A DNA stretch of 64,000 nt. Source: Shimazuella soli (GTDB lineage: Bacteria > Bacillota > Bacilli > Thermoactinomycetales > Thermoactinomycetaceae). The notes under the pieces are model-generated. The model was not told the origin of the DNA. It worked only from the letters and a program-made list of their open reading frames with translations, and did not search any database. Shown piece after piece: positions 8,206 to 16,676 of this stretch. The stretch covers positions 310,001 to 374,000 of the forward strand of contig NZ_JAKWBN010000002.1 in the NCBI RefSeq assembly GCF_022511585.1. The letters are read 5' to 3'. The position numbers were made by a program, and so were the translations under genes. Numbering within the stretch: the first letter of the stretch is position 1; each line of letters begins with the position of its first letter.

Positions 8206-9216
8206 ATGAAACCAATATTGGAAGTGTCTGATCTTCATGTCACGTTTCGTTCGGAACATCATGAAGTGAAAGCAATTCGTGGTGTGGATTTTACCATTCA
8301 TGAAGGTGAAGTTGTCGCATTTGTTGGAGAATCCGGTAGTGGGAAAAGTGTTACGTTTCAATCCATTATGCGTCTTCTTCCACAGCCGCCTGCTAATATA
8401 GATAAAGGTACGATTCTTTATAATGGTCGAGATATAACCAAAATATCCGAAACAGAAATGCAAAAAATTCGCGGGAAAGAGATCGCGATGATTTTCCAAG
8501 ATCCGATGACCTCTTTAAATCCTACTATTCGAGTTGGAAAACAGATTGCAGAAAGCTTGATGAAGCATCAAAAAGTAACCTACCAAGAAGCCAAAGATCG
8601 TGCAGTGGAATTATTAAAAATGGTTGGTATACCTAGTCCTTCTGAACGTGTGAATCAATACCCTCACCAGTTTAGCGGCGGGATGCGTCAAAGAGCGATG
8701 ATTGCCATGGCATTGGCTTGTTCGCCCAAATTATTGATAGCTGACGAACCAACAACTGCTTTAGATGTAACGATCCAAGCACAGATAATTGATCTATTAA
8801 AAGATTTACAGACTGACACTGGTTCTTCTATTGTCTTCATCACTCACGATTTGGGAGTAGTCGCAGAGATCGCTGATCGGGTAGCAGTGATGTATGCAGG
8901 GAAAATAGTAGAAACAGGAACATTGGATGAAATTTTTTATAATCCGCGACATCCATATACATGGGGATTATTAGCATCGATGCCAAGATTGGATCAGACT
9001 AGAGATCAAGATTTAGCTTCTATTCCTGGCTCACCACCAAGTCTGGTAAATCCGCCAGTTGGTTGTCCGTTCACAGCTAGGTGTCCTTATGCGATGAAAA
9101 TATGTCAAGAGCAGATGCCAGAGACAACAAAAGCATCTGATTCTCATCAAGTTGCATGCTGGCTACAGCATCCTGATTCACCTAAAGTAGAAAATCCAAT
9201 TGTTTCGAGGAGGTGA
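8206..9216 (+). CDS. oppD: Oligopeptide ABC transporter ATP-binding protein OppD
   Basis: The 336-residue ATPase has Walker A GESGSGKS (residues 41-48), Q-loop FQDPMTSLNPT, signature FSGGMRQR and Walker B LLIADEP. The C-terminal oligopeptide/dipeptide extension carries the cysteine cluster CPFTARCPYAMKIC characteristic of OppD/DppD. It pairs with OppF to power import. The start follows AAGGAGGGAG. It ends 5 bases before oppF. Confidence 0.93.
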   Translation: MKPILEVSDLHVTFRSEHHEVKAIRGVDFTIHEGEVVAFVGESGSGKSVTFQSIMRLLPQPPANIDKGTILYNGRDITKISETEMQKIRGKEIAMIFQDPMTSLNPTIRVGKQIAESLMKHQKVTYQEAKDRAVELLKMVGIPSPSERVNQYPHQFSGGMRQRAMIAMALACSPKLLIADEPTTALDVTIQAQIIDLLKDLQTDTGSSIVFITHDLGVVAEIADRVAVMYAGKIVETGTLDEIFYNPRHPYTWGLLASMPRLDQTRDQDLASIPGSPPSLVNPPVGCPFTARCPYAMKICQEQMPETTKASDSHQVACWLQHPDSPKVENPIVSRR

Positions 9217-9221
9217 GGAGA

Positions 9222-10193
9222 TTGACTAAGCCAATCTTAGAAGTGAAGAATTTAGAGAAAACCTTTCAAATAGATCGAAATAGAGTACTAAAGGCAGTAG
9301 ATGGTATCTCTTTTGAAGTTTTTCCAGGTGAAACATTTGGTTTGGTGGGTGAATCAGGCTGTGGTAAATCTACTGCTGGAAGAACAATTATTAACCTTTA
9401 TGATGCATCTAATGGGGAAGTTTTATTTGATGGTAAAAATGTTCATCGATTAAAAGGAAAAAATCAAAAGAAATTTCGCCGCGAAATGCAAATGATATTC
9501 CAAGATCCCTATGCTTCTCTTAATCCGCGCAAAACAGTTATGGATATTATAGCGGAAGGTTTGGATATCCATGAGATAGCCAATGGAAGATCTAGAGAAG
9601 AGGTTGTCTATGAGCTGTTAGAAACTGTTGGGTTAAACAAAAGCCACGCAACCCGTTATCCACACGAATTTAGTGGTGGTCAGCGTCAGCGGATTGGTAT
9701 TGCTCGTGCACTTGCAATGGAGCCAAAATTTATCATTGCTGATGAACCAATCTCCGCTCTAGACGTATCGGTTCAAGCTCAAGTAGTCAATTTGATGCGA
9801 AAGCTGCAAAAGGAGAAGGGATTGACCTATCTCTTTATTGCCCACGACCTTTCCATGGTGAAGTATATCAGTGATCGAGTGGGAGTAATGTATCTGGGAA
9901 GGATGGCAGAGTTGGCAGATAGTGAAGAACTTTACGATGACCCACTCCATCCTTATACACAAGGATTACTTTCTACTGCGCCAATTCCAGATCCAGTACA
10001 AGCTAGACAACGAGAAAAAATCCGGATTAAAGGAGAACTGCCATCTCCGTTAGATCCACCAAGTGGATGCCGCTTTCGAACACGTTGTCCTCACGCGATG
10101 GCTGTCTGTGCCCAAGTAGATCCTTTATGGGTTGAAGCAAAGCCAAACCATTGGGTGGCTTGTCACTTGTATCCCAAATCAAATCCTCAGTAA
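9222..10193 (+). CDS. oppF: Oligopeptide ABC transporter ATP-binding protein OppF
   Basis: The 323-residue second ATPase has Walker A GESGCGKS (residues 43-50), Q-loop [11 protein letters not shown], signature FSGGQRQR, Walker B FIIADEP and the C-terminal cysteine motif [15 protein letters not shown] choose the TTG at 9222 because AGGAGG (9208-9213) stands 8 bases upstream; the GTG at 9213 lies inside that ribosome binding site. It is the last gene of the operon, and its stop codon overlaps the terminator. Confidence 0.92.
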   Translation: MTKPILEVKNLEKTFQIDRNRVLKAVDGISFEVFPGETFGLVGESGCGKSTAGRTIINLYDASNGEVLFDGKNVHRLKGKNQKKFRREMQMIFQDPYASLNPRKTVMDIIAEGLDIHEIANGRSREEVVYELLETVGLNKSHATRYPHEFSGGQRQRIGIARALAMEPKFIIADEPISALDVSVQAQVVNLMRKLQKEKGLTYLFIAHDLSMVKYISDRVGVMYLGRMAELADSEELYDDPLHPYTQGLLSTAPIPDPVQARQREKIRIKGELPSPLDPPSGCRFRTRCPHAMAVCAQVDPLWVEAKPNHWVACHLYPKSNPQ

Positions 10194-10207
10194 TGAGGAT
10201 TTTTTTG
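10182..10207 (+). terminator. Terminator of the opp operon
   Basis: Stem AATCCTCA (10182-10189) and TGAGGATT (10194-10201) with the tetraloop GTAA, followed by TTTTTT. The oppF stop codon lies in the loop. Confidence 0.85.
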
Positions 10208-10239
10208 GTAGATAAGAGAGTATAAATTTTATCTTATCT

Positions 10240-10471
10240 GAGGTTGTTGCATAAATAGATTTGAACACTCGATAAGGTCGCTGATCCACCCCAAAAAGTA
10301 TTACTTTGGAACCTCCGGTTCCGCTTCGCGAGCGGGGAACCCCGGGATGTGTGTGTTTTCCGCGTCTGTTGTTGAAAAAACACAAAGGACGCTCCACCCA
10401 CACAAAGCGAGACTTGTGCCCAAGGCTTAGGTGCACATCTGCGCTTTTGAGACGAATAATGCAACAGGCTC
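10240..10471. mobile_element. MITE-like insertion or IS remnant, 232 bp, with terminal inverted repeats and target duplication
   Basis: The left end GAGGTTGTTGCATAAAT (10240-10256) and the right end, read on the other strand as GAGCCTGTTGCATTATT (10455-10471), match at most positions over 19 bp. The element is flanked by a perfect direct repeat TATCT (10235-10239 and 10472-10476), the size left by many DDE transposases. The interior is richer in G+C than its surroundings, contains several small hairpins (around 10310-10350) and has no transposase. It is best read as a non-autonomous element moved by a transposase elsewhere in the genome. The family is not assigned. Confidence 0.75.
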
Positions 10472-10586
10472 TATCTGTATAAGTGCATCGGCAAGTTTTC
10501 TTCATCATGACCAAAGCTTTCTTTTTTCACAAAAATTGGTATGATAGGTTAGGGTTTGATGGATATGAAGCGGAAAGGCGATCGTG

Positions 10587-11486
10587 ATGCAGTTTGTAGT
10601 AAATACCACAGAAAGTGGAAAAATGTTAAAGCAGATATTGCAAAACAGGTTTCATTTTTCTCGCCGAATGTTTCGTCGCCTGCGAGAAGAACAAAGAGTA
10701 AGTGTAAACCAAAAGATTGTTTACTATACATCTAGGCTGATAGAAGGCGATGTTGTAGAAGTTCGATTGGAAGAAACAAATGAGGATTGCTTTATTCCGC
10801 CGCAAAAAGTCGATTTCACGGTTGTGTTTGAAGATGATGATATTTTATTAGTGGATAAGCCAGCAGGATTAGTTGTTCACCCGACGATGGGATATCAGGA
10901 TGGTACACTCGCAAATGGGATTGCTTACCATGCTAAAGAACGAGGTGAATTCTATCTTTTTCGCCCTGTAACAAGGCTGGACAAAGATACATCTGGAATT
11001 ATGGTGATTGCAAAGCATGCCCATGCTCACGCTATGCTGTCAAAACAAATGAAGAAAAAACGGTATCAAAGAACATATGTGGCCATTTGTCATGGTCATA
11101 TTGCTCCATCAAGAGGTACCATAGATTTACCAATCGGCTTGTCCACTTCAAGTATTATTGAACGAGTGATTGATCAGGAAAACGGAAAAGAAGCTATTAC
11201 CCACTATGAGACTCTCAGACGACTAAAGGATGCAACAATGGTAAAACTATCATTGGAAACAGGGAGAACTCATCAAATTCGTGTCCACCTAGCTTCAATA
11301 GGGCATCCCATTATTGGAGATACGTTGTATGGGGCAAAAGACAAACACCAGTGGATTTTACGTCAGGCTTTACATGCCAAAGAAATTGAGATTTTCCATC
11401 CTAGTCGTTATGAGTGGTTTAAATGGTCTATTCCAATGGCGGAAGATATGCAAAGGTTAGCAGAAAAATTAACAGTTAGGCCTTGA
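10587..11486 (+). CDS. RluA-family RNA pseudouridine synthase (YjbO/YhcT-like)
   Basis: The 299-residue enzyme has an N-terminal S4-like RNA-binding part (to about residue 70) and a pseudouridine synthase domain with the catalytic RLD motif in PVTRLDKDTSGIM. VDKPAGLVVHPT and GRTHQIRVHLASIGHPIIGDTLYG are further family hallmarks. It isomerises uridines in rRNA or tRNA; the exact target site cannot be read from the sequence. AAAGG at 10574-10578 favours the ATG at 10587 over the GTG three bases before. It follows the mobile element and is probably transcribed alone. Confidence 0.88.
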   Translation: MQFVVNTTESGKMLKQILQNRFHFSRRMFRRLREEQRVSVNQKIVYYTSRLIEGDVVEVRLEETNEDCFIPPQKVDFTVVFEDDDILLVDKPAGLVVHPTMGYQDGTLANGIAYHAKERGEFYLFRPVTRLDKDTSGIMVIAKHAHAHAMLSKQMKKKRYQRTYVAICHGHIAPSRGTIDLPIGLSTSSIIERVIDQENGKEAITHYETLRRLKDATMVKLSLETGRTHQIRVHLASIGHPIIGDTLYGAKDKHQWILRQALHAKEIEIFHPSRYEWFKWSIPMAEDMQRLAEKLTVRP

Positions 11487-11528
11487 TGATATAGTAAACA
11501 ATTTTTATTAAAAAGTTGACATTTCTAT

Positions 11529-11557
11529 TTGTTTTATAAAGCTTTCTATTCTATAAT
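11529..11557 (+). promoter_or_regulatory. Promoter of the MarR-family gene
   Basis: TTGTTT (11529-11534), 17-bp spacer, TATAAT (11552-11557). A TTGACA lies just upstream at 11516 but is not correctly spaced for this -10. Confidence 0.6.
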
Positions 11558-11600
11558 CTTATTACTGTTTTGTATATAAATAGTTTTTAAGGGGAGTATT

Positions 11601-12053
11601 ATGGATAAAAACCAGCCCATCCTGCCAGATACTGTGAGTGAGATCGAGTTTTTTTTACGGGAAATTAGCGTGATCATGAAGCGGAAAGGCCGCGATATTC
11701 TCGCAGATTTTCCGATCACCCCTCCACAGTTCTCTGCACTTATATGGCTATACAAGGATGGGGATATGACAATAGGTGAGCTAAGTCAAAAAATGTACAT
11801 TGCTTGTAGTACAATGACAGATTTGATTGATCGTATGGAGAAAAATAAGTTAGTAACACGTATTCGAGATGAACGAGATCGAAGAGTGGTCCGGATTCAA
11901 ATGTTGGATTACGGGAAAGGCATTATTCAAGAAGTTTTATCTGCAAGACGTGCCTATCTGGACCGTATACTTGAAAAATTTACCCAAGAACAAGCACAGC
12001 AGACAGAAGATGTTTTGCGGTTAATATATAAACAAATGCTAACTACTAATTAG
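11601..12053 (+). CDS. MarR-family transcriptional regulator
   Basis: The 150-residue protein has the winged helix-turn-helix layout of MarR: PPQFSALIWLYKDGDMTIGELSQKMYIACSTMTDLIDRMEKNKLVTRIRDERDRRVV covers residues 43-98, with the DERDRR wing. It is most like Bacillus YsmB, which lies next to racE and gerM in B. subtilis, so the position supports the call. The ligand and targets are unknown. The start follows AAGGGGAG. Confidence 0.88.
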   Translation: MDKNQPILPDTVSEIEFFLREISVIMKRKGRDILADFPITPPQFSALIWLYKDGDMTIGELSQKMYIACSTMTDLIDRMEKNKLVTRIRDERDRRVVRIQMLDYGKGIIQEVLSARRAYLDRILEKFTQEQAQQTEDVLRLIYKQMLTTN

Positions 12054-12061
12054 TTTCTTTC

Positions 12062-12091
12062 CCCCTTTGTTCACCAAAGGGGTTGCTTTTT
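12062..12091 (+). terminator. Terminator after the marR gene
   Basis: Stem CCCCTTTG (12062-12069) and CAAAGGGG (12075-12082), loop TTCAC, followed by TTGCTTTTTTG. Confidence 0.88.
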
Positions 12092-12149
12092 TGTACATTA
12101 GTAATATCCTCATGTATAGGTGGTAAACCGGAGGGAGCTAAAAACATAC

Positions 12150-12959
12150 ATGAATAACCACGCAATTGGTGTTTTTGATTCAGGAGTAGGCGGAATAACG
12201 GTTGTAAAAGAAATAATGAGACAGCTTCCACACGAGACAATTTATTATTTTGGAGATACCTTACGCTGTCCATACGGAGAACGCAGTAAGGATGAAGTAA
12301 AGCAGTTTACTTTAGAAGTTATTGATTTTTTATTAAAATTCCCCTTAAAAGCAATTGTTATCGCTTGTAATACTGCTACAGCCGCAGCTTTAAATGATGT
12401 TCGAAAGCATGTATCGATTCCCGTTTTAGGTGTTATTGAACCTGGTGCCAGAGCTGCGATAAAAAGCACTACCAATGGCGAAGTAGGGATTATTGGAACC
12501 GTTCGCACAATTGATAGCGGTGCATACGAGCGTACACTTAGACGTATTCATCCAGATATTACTACTCATTCGTTGGCATGTCCCACACTAGTGCCCTTAG
12601 TAGAGAGTGGATTACATCATTCATCGGAGGCAGATGAAATTGTTGCGAAAGCATTGACTCTGCTTCGCGGATTAAGGATGGATACTTTAATTTTAGGATG
12701 TACCCATTATCCACTGCTTGCTTCTTCGATTCAAAAAGTGATAGGAGATAAGGTGAAGTTGATCAGTTCTGCTGAGGAAACAGCGTCAGAACTGAGTACG
12801 ATTTTGCAATATGGTAGCATGCTTGCTACAAGACATCAGAAACACCGCTTCTTTACCACTGGTGATACGAGCAAATTTGCAAGTTTAGCCGGGGCTTGGC
12901 TTGGTTTAGACATTGAACCAGAGCAAGTATCCCTGAGTTATGCTGCAAAAGCGGATTGA
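12150..12959 (+). CDS. murI: Glutamate racemase
   Basis: The 269-residue enzyme converts L-glutamate to D-glutamate for peptidoglycan. Both catalytic cysteines are present, in VIACNTATA and LILGCTHYPLL, and the N-terminal IGVFDSGVGG motif is intact. The length and sequence are close to B. subtilis RacE, and the neighbours marR and gerM match that locus. The ATG at 12150 gives the usual N-terminus; a GTG at 12120 would add ten residues. GGAGGG lies at about 12130-12135. Confidence 0.93.
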   Translation: MNNHAIGVFDSGVGGITVVKEIMRQLPHETIYYFGDTLRCPYGERSKDEVKQFTLEVIDFLLKFPLKAIVIACNTATAAALNDVRKHVSIPVLGVIEPGARAAIKSTTNGEVGIIGTVRTIDSGAYERTLRRIHPDITTHSLACPTLVPLVESGLHHSSEADEIVAKALTLLRGLRMDTLILGCTHYPLLASSIQKVIGDKVKLISSAEETASELSTILQYGSMLATRHQKHRFFTTGDTSKFASLAGAWLGLDIEPEQVSLSYAAKAD

Positions 12960-12975
12960 AAATAGTTGTGATGGG

Positions 12976-13004
12976 CCATGTTGTGTGAACAACATGGTTT
13001 TTTT
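12976..13004 (+). terminator. Terminator after murI
   Basis: Perfect 9-bp stem CCATGTTGT (12976-12984) and ACAACATGG (12989-12997), tetraloop GTGA, followed by a run of seven T. Confidence 0.9.
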
Positions 13005-13081
13005 ATGGAAAAAAGTTGTCCTAATTTTCTCTGAAGGCTCGTATACATGAGGTAAATAAACAGTCCAATGGGAGGACAATT

Positions 13082-14110
13082 ATGCGAAACAAAGCAAAAG
13101 CTATGGTATGTATGTTACTTTTTCCAGTCGCACTAACTGGTTGTTTTTTCGACCCAAATGTAAAAGCTTCCAAACCGATTGATCCACCACAAAGTGAAGC
13201 TCAAGTTGTCCATGCAAAAGCAGAACCAAAGAAAGAGACACAGGGTCATTTGACCGAATTGTATACCCTGAACCAAGATGGTTATGTCATGCCATATTCT
13301 GTGAAGTTATCGGGAAAATCCCTTGCAAAAAGATCTCTAGAGAGTTTAATAGAAGGTAGTCAAACAGCTACACTGCTTCCTAAGGGAACGAAGAGTGTTC
13401 TACCAAAAGGAACAAGAGTACTTAGTGTAAAGATTAAAAAAGGTGTAGCAACAGCAAACTTCTCAAAAGAATTTAAAAACTATAAGCAAGAAGATGAAAC
13501 GAAAATTTTGAATGCTATCACTTGGACGCTTACTGGTTTTAGCAACATCAAATCTGTTAATTTGCAGATAGAAGGTAAAAAATTAGCATTGATGCCAAAA
13601 GGCAAAACAGTGGCTCAAGGTTTGACCCGTGCAGATGGAATAAACGTAGAAGTGGCTAATGGAGTAGATATAAGTGCAAGTATGCCAGTAACACTTTATT
13701 TTTTAAGCCAATCAGACGATGATTCGATCAGCTATGTTCCTGTTACTCGACTAGTTAATCGCTCTAGTAATATTGGAGAGACAGTTGTAAAGGAATTAGT
13801 AAAAGGGCCAATGGAAAACAGTCATTTAATAGGCCCACTAGATACAGCAACAACCATCAAAGGTGTAAAAATTGAAGGGAAACAGATTACAGCCAATTTT
13901 GGGAAAGATATTTTACAGTATAATGATCAAACAGCAGCTTCTAAAAGTGCTCTTGAATCCATTGTCCTATCTTTGACACAAAATATAAATGTGAGCAAAG
14001 TAAAAATTGTTGTCGATGGTAAAACGACAATCGGGGTAATAAATAATCAAGGAAATAATGTAGATTTACCCGTTTCCAGACCGAAACAAGTTAATCCGAG
14101 TGGATTATAG
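13082..14110 (+). CDS. gerM: Spore germination/sporulation lipoprotein GerM (two GerMN domains)
   Basis: The 342-residue lipoprotein has lipobox ALTGC (Cys21), then two GerMN domains, about residues 60-175 and 195-325. Each has the pattern of a strand rich in charged residues, an LVKGP- or LIEG-type helix start and a VKI...ATANFSKEF strand. GerM in B. subtilis is needed for normal spore cortex formation and germination and helps hold the forespore-mother cell channel. It sits between murI and rph as in B. subtilis. The start follows GGGAGGAC. Confidence 0.9.
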   Translation: MRNKAKAMVCMLLFPVALTGCFFDPNVKASKPIDPPQSEAQVVHAKAEPKKETQGHLTELYTLNQDGYVMPYSVKLSGKSLAKRSLESLIEGSQTATLLPKGTKSVLPKGTRVLSVKIKKGVATANFSKEFKNYKQEDETKILNAITWTLTGFSNIKSVNLQIEGKKLALMPKGKTVAQGLTRADGINVEVANGVDISASMPVTLYFLSQSDDDSISYVPVTRLVNRSSNIGETVVKELVKGPMENSHLIGPLDTATTIKGVKIEGKQITANFGKDILQYNDQTAASKSALESIVLSLTQNINVSKVKIVVDGKTTIGVINNQGNNVDLPVSRPKQVNPSGL

Positions 14111-14151
14111 CATTGTGAGCGAGTAGTCAAAGAAAAGAGGTACAGACTAAG

Positions 14152-14189
14152 AAGTAGAGGTTTGCAAATAAAGCCTCTACTTTTTTTGA
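14152..14189 (+). terminator. Terminator after gerM
   Basis: Stem AAGTAGAGG (14152-14160) and CCTCTACTT (14174-14182) followed by TTTTTTG. Confidence 0.88.
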
Positions 14190-14280
14190 TATCACTTCAA
14201 ATGTATAATTGGTAGGTCAATTCTAATTTTTGAAGTTTGATATGGTATACTGAGTTATCTAGAAATTGGGGGGAAAGACC

Positions 14281-15027
14281 TTGCGAACGGACGGAAGAAA
14301 CTATGATCAATTACGCAGAGTGGAGATTGTTCGAGATTATATAAAACCAGCTGAGGGCTCCGTCCTTATTTCAATAGGAGACACACGAGTTATTTGTACA
14401 GCAACCATTGAGGAAAAAGTTCCTCCTTTTCTTCGCAATTCTGGCAAGGGATGGATTACTGCTGAATATTCCATGTTGCCTAGAGCAACTGGGGTAAGAA
14501 CGATCCGTGAATCAAGCAAGGGGAAGGTAACTGGTAGAACGATGGAAATCCAAAGGCTCATTGGTAGAGCTCTACGTTCCGTTGTTGATCTTAAGGCTTT
14601 AGGGGAAAGAACCATTTGGATTGATTGTGACGTAATACAAGCTGATGGCGGTACGAGAACTACATCTATTACTGGAGCTTTTGTTGCGATGGTAGATGCT
14701 TTGATTCCCCTCTATCAAAAACAGGTTTTTAAACGTTTCCCAGTAAAAGATTTTCTTGCTGCGACGAGCGTTGGAGTAGTAGGAGATAAAATTTGTTTGG
14801 ATCTCTGTTATGAGGAAGATTCTACAGCTGTAGTAGATATGAACGTTATTATGACTGGAAAAGGTAGATATGTGGAGATCCAAGGTACAGGAGAAGAAAA
14901 TCCATTTAGCCCAGAACAACTGCAAGAGATGCTTACGTTAGCCAAAAAGGGCACAGGTGAGCTGACAGTTATCCAAAAACAGCTTTTAGGCGATTATGCA
15001 GAATTTATTGGAGGAAAAAATGGATAA
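14281..15027 (+). CDS. rph: Ribonuclease PH
   Basis: The 248-residue 3'-5' phosphorolytic exoribonuclease trims the 3' ends of tRNA precursors. The conserved segments [20 protein letters not shown][23 protein letters not shown] and [13 protein letters not shown] are all present. The TTG at 14281 is chosen because GGGGGGAAAG ends just upstream and the protein then begins MRTDGRN as in relatives. The gene overlaps rdgB by 8 bases, so the two are translationally coupled. Confidence 0.94.
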   Translation: MRTDGRNYDQLRRVEIVRDYIKPAEGSVLISIGDTRVICTATIEEKVPPFLRNSGKGWITAEYSMLPRATGVRTIRESSKGKVTGRTMEIQRLIGRALRSVVDLKALGERTIWIDCDVIQADGGTRTTSITGAFVAMVDALIPLYQKQVFKRFPVKDFLAATSVGVVGDKICLDLCYEEDSTAVVDMNVIMTGKGRYVEIQGTGEENPFSPEQLQEMLTLAKKGTGELTVIQKQLLGDYAEFIGGKNG

Positions 15028-15646
15028 ACAAAAATGGCCTTTTTTATCCATCATTATTGCTACTGCCAATAAACATAAACAAAAACAATTTGTGGATCTA
15101 TTTGCGCCATTAGGATTAAAGGTGAAAGGATTAAATGATCTACAAGATGTTCCGGAGATCGTAGAAGATCAGCCTACTTTTGAAGGGAATGCCGCTAAGA
15201 AAGCAGAGATTATTTCCAAATGGCTGGATGGTCCAGTTATATCAGATGATTCAGGTGTTGTTGTTCCAGATCTAGGTGGAGAACCTGGTGTTTATTCCGC
15301 TAGATACGCAGGGGAAAATGCTACAGATGAAGCAAATAATCAAAAACTTTTAAGTGAACTCCAAAAAAGGGGTATAAATAGACCTCATGCTTTTTATGTA
15401 TGTGTAATGGCAGTAGCTATACCCAATCACTCCACACAGTTATTTCGTGGGGAATGTCATGGAAACATCATTACAACTCCTCAAGGAGAAAATGGTTTTG
15501 GCTATGATCCTATTTTTTATTTACCAGAAGAGAAGAAAACGATGGCACAATTATTAAACGAACGGAAATATATGATAAGCCATCGAGCTAAAGCTACTGA
15601 AAAGCTGGTAGAATGGCTCCAAAAAACATACGTATTTTCGACTTAA
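15020..15646 (+). CDS. rdgB: XTP/dITP diphosphatase (non-canonical purine NTP pyrophosphatase)
   Basis: The 208-residue HAM1/RdgB enzyme removes inosine and xanthosine triphosphates from the nucleotide pool. It has the [11 protein letters not shown] nucleotide-binding start, the catalytic [24 protein letters not shown] segment and the C-terminal [11 protein letters not shown] and SHRAKA motifs. The start ATG lies inside the end of rph behind GGAGG, an overlap of 8 bases. The order rph-rdgB-phosphodiesterase is as in B. subtilis (rph-ysnA-ysnB). Confidence 0.93.
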   Translation: MDKQKWPFLSIIIATANKHKQKQFVDLFAPLGLKVKGLNDLQDVPEIVEDQPTFEGNAAKKAEIISKWLDGPVISDDSGVVVPDLGGEPGVYSARYAGENATDEANNQKLLSELQKRGINRPHAFYVCVMAVAIPNHSTQLFRGECHGNIITTPQGENGFGYDPIFYLPEEKKTMAQLLNERKYMISHRAKATEKLVEWLQKTYVFST

Positions 15647-15674
15647 GTCAGTGCGTGAGAAAGGTGTGGAATAG

Positions 15675-16178
15675 ATGAAGGTACTTGTAACAAGTGATTC
15701 ACATGGAAAAGCAACGTTGCTCGCACATATTGTGGATCGAGTTCAAGCAGATTACGTGATTCACTGTGGTGATTTTTGTACTGAGAAGAAACAATTGCCT
15801 TCCGTTCCTATGACGGTAGTGAGAGGGAACTGTGATTTTGAGGAAGTTGCCAATGAAGAAGCAGTGACTCTGGCAGGTTATCATTTCTTTGTCACACATG
15901 GTCATCGCCACCAAGTTAAATCTAGTCTTCTACCCCTTTCGTTACTTGCGCAGGAAAGAAGAGCAGACATCATATGTTTTGGTCACTCTCATTTTCCCTT
16001 ATGTGAGCAGGAAGGAAACACATTATTTATCAACCCAGGCAGTATTACCAGCCCGCGGGGCTATACCGTGCCTACCTATGCGATTGTTAACTTGGATGAT
16101 GATCGACATGTTCAAGTGAGTTATTTTCAACCAAATGGAAACAAAGTTCCAAATCTAGGCGGTTCGTTCGACTTATAG
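15675..16178 (+). CDS. YfcE/MJ0936-type metallophosphodiesterase (YsnB-like)
   Basis: The 167-residue protein has the full set of metal-binding motifs of small calcineurin-like phosphoesterases: TSDSHG, HCGDF, VRGNCD, FVTHGHRH and FGHSHFP. Relatives hydrolyse phosphodiesters in a Mn-dependent way; the natural substrate is not known. It is the last gene of the rph-rdgB operon, and its end overlaps a terminator. Confidence 0.9.
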   Translation: MKVLVTSDSHGKATLLAHIVDRVQADYVIHCGDFCTEKKQLPSVPMTVVRGNCDFEEVANEEAVTLAGYHFFVTHGHRHQVKSSLLPLSLLAQERRADIICFGHSHFPLCEQEGNTLFINPGSITSPRGYTVPTYAIVNLDDDRHVQVSYFQPNGNKVPNLGGSFDL

Positions 16179-16197
16179 TGCGAACCGTCATTTTTTT
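16160..16197 (+). terminator. Terminator of the rph operon
   Basis: Stem CGGTTCG (16160-16166) and CGAACCG (16181-16187), with the stop codon in the loop, followed by TCATTTTTTTG. Confidence 0.8.
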
Positions 16198-16198
16198 G

Positions 16199-16227
16199 TT
16201 GACAAATAAGATAATATGCTTTAATAT
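16199..16227 (+). promoter_or_regulatory. Promoter of the tRNA-Arg gene
   Basis: TTGACA (16199-16204), 17-bp spacer, TAATAT (16222-16227). The expected start, near 16234, is a few bases before the mature tRNA 5' end. This intact promoter argues that the split tRNA gene is expressed. Confidence 0.85.
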
Positions 16228-16239
16228 AGTCCATGTTAT

Positions 16240-16631
16240 GTCTCCGTAGCTCAGCTGGATAGAGCAACAGCCTTCAATTAGGAGCCTCTATAAGGAAACA
16301 GAAACTTGTAGAGTGGATGACACTATATCGGTGAAACCTTAACAGATAATGCTGATGGCAATACCGAGGAAACTTACGATCTCTGTGATATAGTAAGAGA
16401 TTAAGGAGTTTTGAAGGTTCAAGTAAAGTACTTGAGGGTAAAAGCTCCAAAGAATAATCAACTGTTAAATGTTAAATTTGCAGCTGATTATCGTGAGGTT
16501 CCGTAGAGACTACACGTGTCACACCTGAAATGGTGAAGATATAGTCCAGACCACAAACATGGATTGGTGACGAAAGTCATAGTGGTATGCTAAGCTGTGG
16601 GTCGGGGGTTCGAATCCCTCTGGGGACGCCA
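16240..16631 (+). tRNA. tRNA-Arg(UCU), interrupted by a group I intron
   Basis: The exons are 16240-16274 and 16590-16631. Joined, they make a 77-nt tRNA with every arm paired: acceptor GTCTCCG/TGGGGAC, D stem GCTC/GAGC, anticodon stem ACAGC/GCTGT, and T stem GGGGG/CCCTC around TTCGAAT, with an encoded CCA end (16629-16631). The joined anticodon loop is CTTCTAA, giving anticodon TCT, which reads AGA/AGG arginine codons. Without splicing, no anticodon loop forms, so this gene depends on the intron being removed. The sequence resembles Bacillus tRNA-Arg(UCU). A good promoter precedes it and a strong terminator follows. Confidence 0.93.
16275..16589 (+). ncRNA. Group I self-splicing intron in the tRNA-Arg anticodon (IC3-like)
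   Basis: The 315-nt insertion splits the anticodon between positions 34 and 35. Seen directly: the 5' exon ends in U and P1 can form as CUU|C with GGAG (16281-16284), giving the required U-G wobble at the splice site. The intron ends in G (16589). The conserved core is present: AGAGACTACACG (about 16505-16516) and AAGATATAGTCC (16536-16547), the two strands that form P7 in group I introns. The start CAATTAGGAGCC resembles the P1-P2 region of the cyanobacterial tRNA-Leu(UAA) intron, which sits at the same anticodon position. There is no homing endonuclease gene. The fold beyond P1 and P7 was not computed. Confidence 0.9.
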
Positions 16632-16636
16632 AATGG

Positions 16637-16668
16637 AAACCCAACACTTCAATGTGTTGGGTTTTTGC
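16637..16668 (+). terminator. Terminator after tRNA-Arg
   Basis: Perfect 11-bp stem AAACCCAACAC (16637-16647) and GTGTTGGGTTT (16654-16664), loop TTCAAT, followed by TT. Confidence 0.9.
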
Positions 16669-16676
16669 ATGTACAA

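Noticed and set aside
10179-10514. Leftward reading frames of 76-111 codons within the 232-bp element
   Set aside because: They have no transposase motifs and no ribosome binding site, and they run across the element ends, as expected for chance frames in a MITE-like sequence.
16240-16631. Reading the interrupted tRNA as a pseudogene with a random insertion
   Set aside because: The exons join without loss into a fully paired tRNA, the insertion has group I core strands and correct splice-site bases, and promoter and terminator are intact.
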